From Chrysoperla carnea (lineage: Eukaryota; Arthropoda; Insecta; Neuroptera; Chrysopidae), in contig NC_058341.1 in assembly GCF_905475395.1 (NCBI RefSeq), forward strand, positions 67,587,501 to 67,651,500: DNA of 64,000 nucleotides. The letters are read 5' to 3'. Each line of letters begins with the position of its first letter. Position 1 is the first letter of the stretch. The position numbers and the translations under genes were made by a program. This document shows positions 57,671 through 64,000 of the stretch, in pieces. Under the pieces are notes generated by a model. The model was not told the origin of the DNA, did no database searches, and saw nothing but the letters and a program-made list of their open reading frames with translations.

Positions 57671-59176
57671 TTATTTGAACCAATTTTTAATATATTGTCC
57701 AAAAAATACGGACGCAACACCTAAACCAAATACAATCAGATATAGGATAAATTTAAATGGTATAAAACTACGACGTTTCTTTAACATATTCGTTAAAAAT
57801 AATAATTTACGATCACTGTATGGTGGATATCGGGCTGATGACAATGTTTCACCCAAAGCACCCAAATTTTTTATTAACGTTGATTTATGATGTGTGAATG
57901 TATCAAAACTGGATTTACCATGATAAGCACCCATTCCACTTAAACCAACACCACCAAATGGCATTGTATCCACGGCAACTTGCATTATGGTGTCGTTAAT
58001 GCATACGCTACCGCTTGATGTATTTTCTAAGAATAATTTTTCAATTTCCTTGTTAGTTGTAAACACGTATAAACTTAATGGTTTTGGACGTGAATTTATA
58101 AAATCAATTGCTTCTTGTGCGTCTTTTACTGGGATTATTGGCAAGATTGGACCAAATATTTCTTCTTGCATTACAGCATCATTTGGCGAGACATTTGTTA
58201 ATATTGTCGGCGCAATAAATTTATCTGATGGATCACTATCACCGCCATATGCCACTTTTTTTGCATCGTATAATTTTTTTATCCTCTGGAAATTTCGATC
58301 GTTTATAATACGACCATAATCTGGCGATTCTTTAATATTATCACCATACCATTTGAGTAAAATTTTTTTAACTGCTTCAACCACTTTACTTTGAATTTCT
58401 TTTGTGCACATTAAATAATCCGGAGCAATACACGTTTGTCCAACATTTACACATTTACCCCACAATATACGTTTTGTTGCTGTTAAAATATCGGCTGTTT
58501 CATCTAAATACACAGGACTTTTCCCACCTAATTCTAAAGTTGTAGGCGTTAAGTATTTATTTGCAGCGGCATGAACAATTTTTCCCACAGATGTTGAACC
58601 AGTAAAGAAAATATAGTCGAATTGATTTTTCAATAATTTAGTAGTGGTTTCTACACCACCGTTAATAACTTGATAGCATTCATCGTCCAAATATTTTGGA
58701 ATCAGATCTTCGATTAATTTTGCACTAGCTGTTGATATCTCAGACGGTTTTATAATAACACAATTACCAGCCGCAATTGCCGCTGCTGTTGGTAATAAAG
58801 TTAATTGTATTGGATAATTCCATGCACCCATAACTAACACCACACCGTAGGGATCTTTATAAATACATGCTTTATCCATCATATTTGCAAGACCTGTAGG
58901 TGGATTGTCTGGTTTGGCCCATTCATCTAAATTTGTTATTAAATCTTCGACATCATTTATCAGAAAGAATACTTCAGTTAATATTGATTCCTGTTTACTT
59001 TTATGTAAATCTATGGATAATGCTTCAATCATTGCATTTGTATTCTCTCGGTATAATCTCTCTAACGCCTTCAATTGTTTTTTTCGGAATTTTAAATCTT
59101 TTGTTCTACCAGTATTAAATGCATTTCGAGCATTTTGTACGATATTTGTCAATGCTTCAGCACTGTAGTCCTTCAT
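57671..59176 (-). CDS. Fatty aldehyde dehydrogenase, ALDH3 family, tail-anchored
   Basis: NAD(P)-dependent oxidation of medium and long-chain aldehydes to fatty acids, expected on the ER surface. The 501-residue product is slightly longer than human ALDH3A2 (about 485). Seen: GAWNYP (117-122), FTGSTSVG (191-198, cofactor loop), LELGGKSP with catalytic Glu215, GQTCIAPDY with nucleophile Cys249, EEIFGPILP, and a C-terminal hydrophobic helix after FIPFKF that fits the ALDH3A2 type of tail anchor. The frame continues 28 codons upstream but opens with TTG, so I place the start at the ATG at 59176, which gives the usual [13 protein letters not shown] beginning. A CAAATTAG just before it could be a 5' UTR splice acceptor. 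The coding region has no intron. It is convergent with the P450. Confidence 0.94.
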   Translation of the reverse strand: MKDYSAEALTNIVQNARNAFNTGRTKDLKFRKKQLKALERLYRENTNAMIEALSIDLHKSKQESILTEVFFLINDVEDLITNLDEWAKPDNPPTGLANMMDKACIYKDPYGVVLVMGAWNYPIQLTLLPTAAAIAAGNCVIIKPSEISTASAKLIEDLIPKYLDDECYQVINGGVETTTKLLKNQFDYIFFTGSTSVGKIVHAAANKYLTPTTLELGGKSPVYLDETADILTATKRILWGKCVNVGQTCIAPDYLMCTKEIQSKVVEAVKKILLKWYGDNIKESPDYGRIINDRNFQRIKKLYDAKKVAYGGDSDPSDKFIAPTILTNVSPNDAVMQEEIFGPILPIIPVKDAQEAIDFINSRPKPLSLYVFTTNKEIEKLFLENTSSGSVCINDTIMQVAVDTMPFGGVGLSGMGAYHGKSSFDTFTHHKSTLIKNLGALGETLSSARYPPYSDRKLLFLTNMLKKRRSFIPFKFILYLIVFGLGVASVFFGQYIKNWFK

Positions 59177-59179
59177 TTT

Positions 59180-60445
59180 TGGACTAATTTGTTTTAAAAA
59201 TAAAACAGAAACAAAACTAATATTTGATATTAAAAACTTTGTATTATAAAAACACGACAATTAGTTAACAACACATTTCTTATTGAATTTATAATGTTGA
59301 ATCAGAATATATATTTAGAACTTATATTTAGGAATGAACTTAATAAATGATAAAATTTATCATTGTACAATTTGCTTATCTAAAAAAAGTTTCTTTCTAT
59401 AAATAAATATATTTCAATTCTGATGAATGTTGTAGTCCTGTCATTTTAGCATTTCAAATAGAATTTTTTTGTACTCCGACGTATTAGTCCAATTGTTTTT
59501 TTTAAACGTTCAGGATGCTGCAGAGATCAAAATCTACAACTAACTTGCAAATATTTAACAAAATGAGTTCGGGGGTTAGAATTTGGATAAACTTCCTTTA
59601 TCTTGCGGTAATTTACCCCTACTGGTCCAAAACAGTTCTGTAAGCAATATTCTGTAAATATTCAACAAAATTTGGCAAACAAGTATACAGCATACAGTTT
59701 AGAGAAATTTCCATATTCTCCTCCTCGCTGGTCGAAACAGCAAAATTTTGTTAATATTCAACAAAATGGGCCAAAAAAGCATATTCGGAAATTTTTGTTA
59801 TCGCTGATCACAAGTCAGAATAATCCGATAATTATTTAATTGATAAATTATATAAATTAATTTTCAAAAAGTGATAAATTAGAATGACAATAATTAAAAG
59901 TTAAATTCATTATTGTAATCAAAGGCACATTCATGTAAGTACATGAATTACAGAGCTTTACCTGATATTTTTTCAGTTAAAAAGACACAAATTTTATCAC
60001 TAATAGAACCATTTAAAATGTCTCCACACAAATACCAATTTGAATGTCCCAGTAATGTACTTTATTTCGTCGCCAATAGATGTCAGGAGGAGTCATATTT
60101 TGCAATCAATGTTTCAGTTTTGCCTGAAAACATTGATATAACGACGTTTTCTAAAAATGAAGCCTAGCTAGATCGATTTTTCTCCCCAAACACCCCCTGC
60201 GTGCTAATTTTCAAGAAAATCGTATATATACATATATCGTTTATATATCCCATACAGGAAATCGGAAAATGAGTCATCAAAATACAATTTCATCCTCTCG
60301 ACATGAACACGTGGTCACGTTGCAGCAACAAATTGCTGATTTTCAAAATTTTAGTATATAAGCAAATGTAATCAATCAATAATTAAAATTATCATTATTA
60401 AATTATTTATTTATAAAGTTATTAATTATAATTATTCAACGTATT
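59180..60445. other. Region upstream of the dehydrogenase gene
   Basis: Should hold the promoter and any 5' UTR exon, but I see no core element I can defend. The frame 59943-60167 lacks a recognisable domain. Confidence 0.5.
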
Positions 60446-60449
60446 AATG

Positions 60450-60835
60450 ATTTAATTAGAAGTGCAAATAATCAACTTGTATTACAATCGAGTAATACAA
60501 GTTGCATAGCTGAAACGATATTTCAACATCTCAAGTATCATCATACTAAAGTCACTAATATACTAGTAAGCCTACTACTATTAAAAAGAATGTTCCTATC
60601 GGCAAATCCAAGGACAAAGTCTACTGACGAACATCCAAAAATCGTAAGGGAATTGCATGTTCGTCCTTAGATGTTGTCCTTGAATTTAACGATAGGGACG
60701 TCCTTTTTAATAGTAGTAGGCTTACTAGTATATTAGTGAGTTGAGTATGATACTTGCGATGTTGAAATATTGTTTCAACTATGCAACTTGTATTACTCGA
60801 CTGTTAATTATTTGTACTGACTTCTAATTAAATAA
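60450..60835. mobile_element. Fold-back element
   Basis: Arms start TTTAATTAGAAG and end CTTCTAATTAAA, with a well-conserved inner block TACTAGTAAGCCTACTACTA and its complement. No coding capacity. Confidence 0.8.
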
Positions 60836-61359
60836 TAATATATAATTTTTATTATTACAACAATTAGTACGTAACAGGCCCGTGCGCAGTAATTATCCAA
60901 GGAAGGGGTCCAAACTTTTGCTCGCCATATTAGGTTATAAAGTCAATATAACAAGAAATTCTTTTTTCGAGTAAGAGAACATTTAATTAGGTCAAAATGT
61001 GATATGTAGTCACTATTTTTTAATAAGTTAATTCTGACGAGATACAAAAAAAAAAAACTTTTCCAAAACTCTGTGTACATTGACCTCTATTGCGATGTAC
61101 ATTGAGCAAAAACTAAAACATTTAGCCGATCTTCATGCATCGTTGATCTATGGTATGTATTGAAACGACGCAAGATTCAAAAGCATTTAATAGGCATTCG
61201 GAAACGCATCTTTATTGCAAATATCGAATGCTTCGAGTGAATTTTTGACGCAGTCCAAGGGTTTGTTTGCTCAAGATATTCTTAATAAGTTAGTAAGAAT
61301 TTATAAACGGAAAAATGAGCCTATTCAATTAGCTATACGATAAATATCGTTGTTAAATG

Positions 61360-61701
61360 TTATGCCACGTGTGTTTGTACCATCAAGGCATATACATATC
61401 TGTAGTATGACAGAATACATCCGTTCAGTAATGCATCTAAGCGAGAGGTATTATATACATGTATTGTAAAACTACAGATAAGATACGACTGACCTTCTGT
61501 TGTATGCATGCAGAGAGTGGGAGTTTTGTTGCATACTTACTAGTTATCTGTAACTAAAAAACTCCCACTCTCCAAGCGTCTTCCAACTAATGTTCAATAC
61601 ATGTATATAATACCTCTCGCTTAGATGCATTACCAAACGGATGTATTCTGTCATACTACAGATATGTGTATACCTAGATGGTACAAACACACATGGTATA
61701 G
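61360..61701. mobile_element. Fold-back element next to the Helitron
   Basis: Arms share GTGTTTGTACCATC, ATCTGTAGTATGACAGAATA and GCGAGAGGTATTATATACAT with their complements in reverse order. The Helitron begins 36 bases beyond it. Confidence 0.8.
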
Positions 61702-61736
61702 TGATACAACATCCAAAGTTGAAGTAATGTTGAAAA

Positions 61737-62202
61737 TCTTAATATATATATTTCTTGTGTTCGTGTGTATGTGACTGAACTCCTCCTAGACGGCTGGACC
61801 GATTTTGATGAAATTTTTTGTGTGAGTTCAAGGGGATTCGAGGATGGTTTAGATTTACAATTTGGTCCAGTACAACTGTTTTTGAGGGCTCCGTACCAAA
61901 AAAATGAAATTTCATTAAATGGTGGGAGCGCATATAAATCATATCACATTATGTATACTATGTGTACTATGTATTTTTAATAGTATTCAGGTATTGTCAA
62001 TAGGCATTTATTAGAGCCATATGCGAGCGCAGCGAGCTCTACTATCAAAGGTCAGGCCAAAGGTCGAAGGTCAGGCCACTCCAATAAATAGGAGTTAAAT
62101 TGGGGTTTAGCGGGATGGGTTTAGCGGACAGGCTAAACGTAGTATAGGTATTCATGAATTGGAGTAACGTTTTTACGGGACAACGTCCGTCGGGGCCGCT
62201 AG
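61737..62202 (+). mobile_element. Short non-autonomous Helitron
   Basis: Begins TCTTAATATATATATTTC after an A and ends CTAG before a T, the Helitron A-T target rule. A hairpin GGAC-AAC-GTCC sits about 10 bases before the CTAG. The 5' part has the CTAGACGGCTGGACCGATTT block common in insect Helitrons. No Rep/helicase is encoded. The frames inside are incidental. Confidence 0.8.
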
Positions 62203-62204
62203 TA

Positions 62205-64000
62205 AAAATATAATTTTAAACCATTGAAAGCAAACAATTTACTAAGTTAATTGCTGAAATACCATTTATTTGGTTTTCAAAAATTTTCGAAATTTTTCTA
62301 GAATTTTTGTTTTTTTTTTGTTTTTCTAGAAAGCTATGTTTCACAAGACCACAACGCCAGTGTATCTTGGGATCACTATAATTAAAATCTTAATTATAAT
62401 TAAAACATTAGTATTACAAAATCTACAGAAAAAAATACAAATTTATTTCAATTTTAATTCTCAGTTTTAGTACAAGAATTACCCCCTAGAACACCTCCAA
62501 ATTTATAAAGTGAAAATGGCTGAAAAACTGCTTGAAATTTATACAATTTGTAGAAAATAATGAACCATTTTTGGAAAAATTTGTCTGCTTGTCAATTTTT
62601 GCTAATTAATTGCAAACAGAAGTTTTGTTATAAATTTGTCAGAAAAAAATTAAGATCGTGTGTTTTGACATGGCCCTTGTAAATACTTTCTTCTTTTTTT
62701 TTTCATAAAACGCACCTGTCAAAACACCACTTAAATATTTTTCTGAAAGAAGATTTGACATGTATTTAATGCATTAAAATTGGACTGTCAGCGAAAAAAT
62801 GTTCTTTTAACCTCCGAACTAAAAAAAGGGGTTATTAGTTTGACCGCTATGTGTGTCTGTCTGTCTGCCTGTGGTGGCGTAGCGCCTCAACGGATGTACC
62901 GATTTTGATTTTTTGTGTTTTGTTTGAAAGGTAAATTAATGGAGAGTGTTCGTAGCTATGTTTCAAATTTAGGGTTCCGTACCAGAAAAGTTTTGACTGG
63001 GTTTTTTAAATTTTGTAAATTTCACTTGTTACTTTAACAGATTTCATTTGTTTTTCTGCTCATCCAAATTTAAGTCTGACAAATTTATTTACAAAAATTC
63101 TCAGCATAAAAAGTTGAAAAAGATGGATGTGCATTTTCATAAAAAATTTATATCAAAGGTCTGTCTAAAATAATAAGGTCTGTGAGAAGTTAATTAACAA
63201 CAATTGTTAGCCGGACAAATTTTTTCAAAAAATGATTCTTAATAGCTATTCTTGTTAGCTAAATTCAAATATTAATAAAAATTAAAAAATTTTTACTCGT
63301 CTGGCGGGTGTAGCATGATTCAGCCATTTACACTTAAAAATTTTGGGGTGTTCGATGGGGTGTCTTTTTTGACTGATAAAAGAACCGACTGGGACTTCAT
63401 TAGGAATTAAGTATGGTAATTAGTAGTCGTTCAAGTAATTTTTGCCTTTGCCGACGTGAGAGGGGGAGGGTATGTTTTAAATCTTTCGTTATCGTTAAAA
63501 TTTAAAAAATTACATAATATTGAAAATATTAAAAAAAAAAAAGATTAAAATTAAAAAACATCTTTAATCTATTAGGACTTGACTAAATTGAAAAGTGTTA
63601 TAGTCTATGAGATGGTATAAGATTGATTTTCACCCATCTGAGTTTTGCAAGCAAAACAAGTTACGCTACCTGCGTAAGAGGTGTATAACTGCAAAATTTT
63701 CGGTTCTTTTTTGAAAGCTACAATTGAAGCTACCCATGAATTTTCATTTTTCTATCTTTTATATTTTTGGAAAAAATGGCCCACAAGTTTTGCCCTAAGT
63801 TATTCCCTCACGAGAAAACAATGATGTTTATGAAAAATTGTTTCAAAAAAAGTTGGTTCGTTATAAAAATTTTTTTATATGGAACGTTTTTTATATCTAC
63901 ACTTTTGTTCTATTTCGAACGGTTTAACATAAAAAAAACTCAAAATTTTAACTATTTTAAAAACCATAGAAAATTTTTTAAGCATCAAATCTCAAAAACT
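62205..64000. other. Unannotated AT-rich sequence
   Basis: No gene seen. A simple-repeat phrase with GTCTGTCTGTCTGCCTGTGG at about 62856 followed by CGGATGTACCGATTTTGAT resembles the 5' part of the nearby Helitron's ACCGATTTTGATGAAA block, but no end motif was found. Confidence 0.45.

Noticed and set aside
57675..59168. Plus-strand frames of 71-110 codons
   Set aside because: Shadows of the dehydrogenase coding strand.
59177..59260. 28-codon N-terminal extension of the dehydrogenase
   Set aside because: It opens with TTG and is not conserved in ALDH3; the ATG at 59176 gives the normal N-terminus.

Overview
The window is AT-rich, repeat-laden nuclear DNA of an arthropod, most likely an insect. 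The evidence is intron-split genes with GT-AG junctions, a clan-4 cytochrome P450, an ALDH3-type fatty aldehyde dehydrogenase, and mariner, hAT, Helitron and non-LTR transposons of insect type. I cannot name the order or species. Only two host protein genes are well supported.

Layout. Bases 1-15 kb hold no convincing host gene: diverged repeats, one hAT copy with a perfect 8-bp target duplication (3374-4290), a mariner transposase remnant (12546-12866) and several fold-back elements. Bases 15.4-21.5 kb hold a 5'-truncated non-LTR retrotransposon with a 1086-codon endonuclease/reverse transcriptase frame on the minus strand. Beside it is a tandem array of five nearly identical tRNA-like Pol III units plus one inverted half unit, the whole flanked by a 12-bp direct repeat.

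From 23362 to 51403 (+) lies a complete P450 gene. Nine exons joined at GT-AG sites with consistent phases give a 515-residue protein with all P450 signature motifs. Its introns are large (the first is 12.9 kb), and introns 1-3 and 5-8 each contain at least one inverted-repeat element. These include a 2.1-kb element with 585-bp inverted arms around a PIN/FEN-like reading frame, a palindromic mariner, an hAT copy and TA-flanked MITEs.

From 52 to 57.5 kb come more MITEs, a decayed non-LTR remnant and a copy of the commonest dispersed repeat. A single-exon gene for a tail-anchored fatty aldehyde dehydrogenase (501 aa, minus strand) lies at 57671-59176. The last 4.8 kb hold two fold-back repeats, a short non-autonomous Helitron and unannotated AT-rich DNA.

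How the genes relate: the P450 and the dehydrogenase are convergent, about 6.3 kb apart. Clan-4 P450s often oxidise fatty acyl chains and ALDH3-type enzymes oxidise fatty aldehydes to acids, both at the ER. A shared lipid-oxidation role is possible but is inference. No CRISPR, rRNA or prokaryotic system is present.
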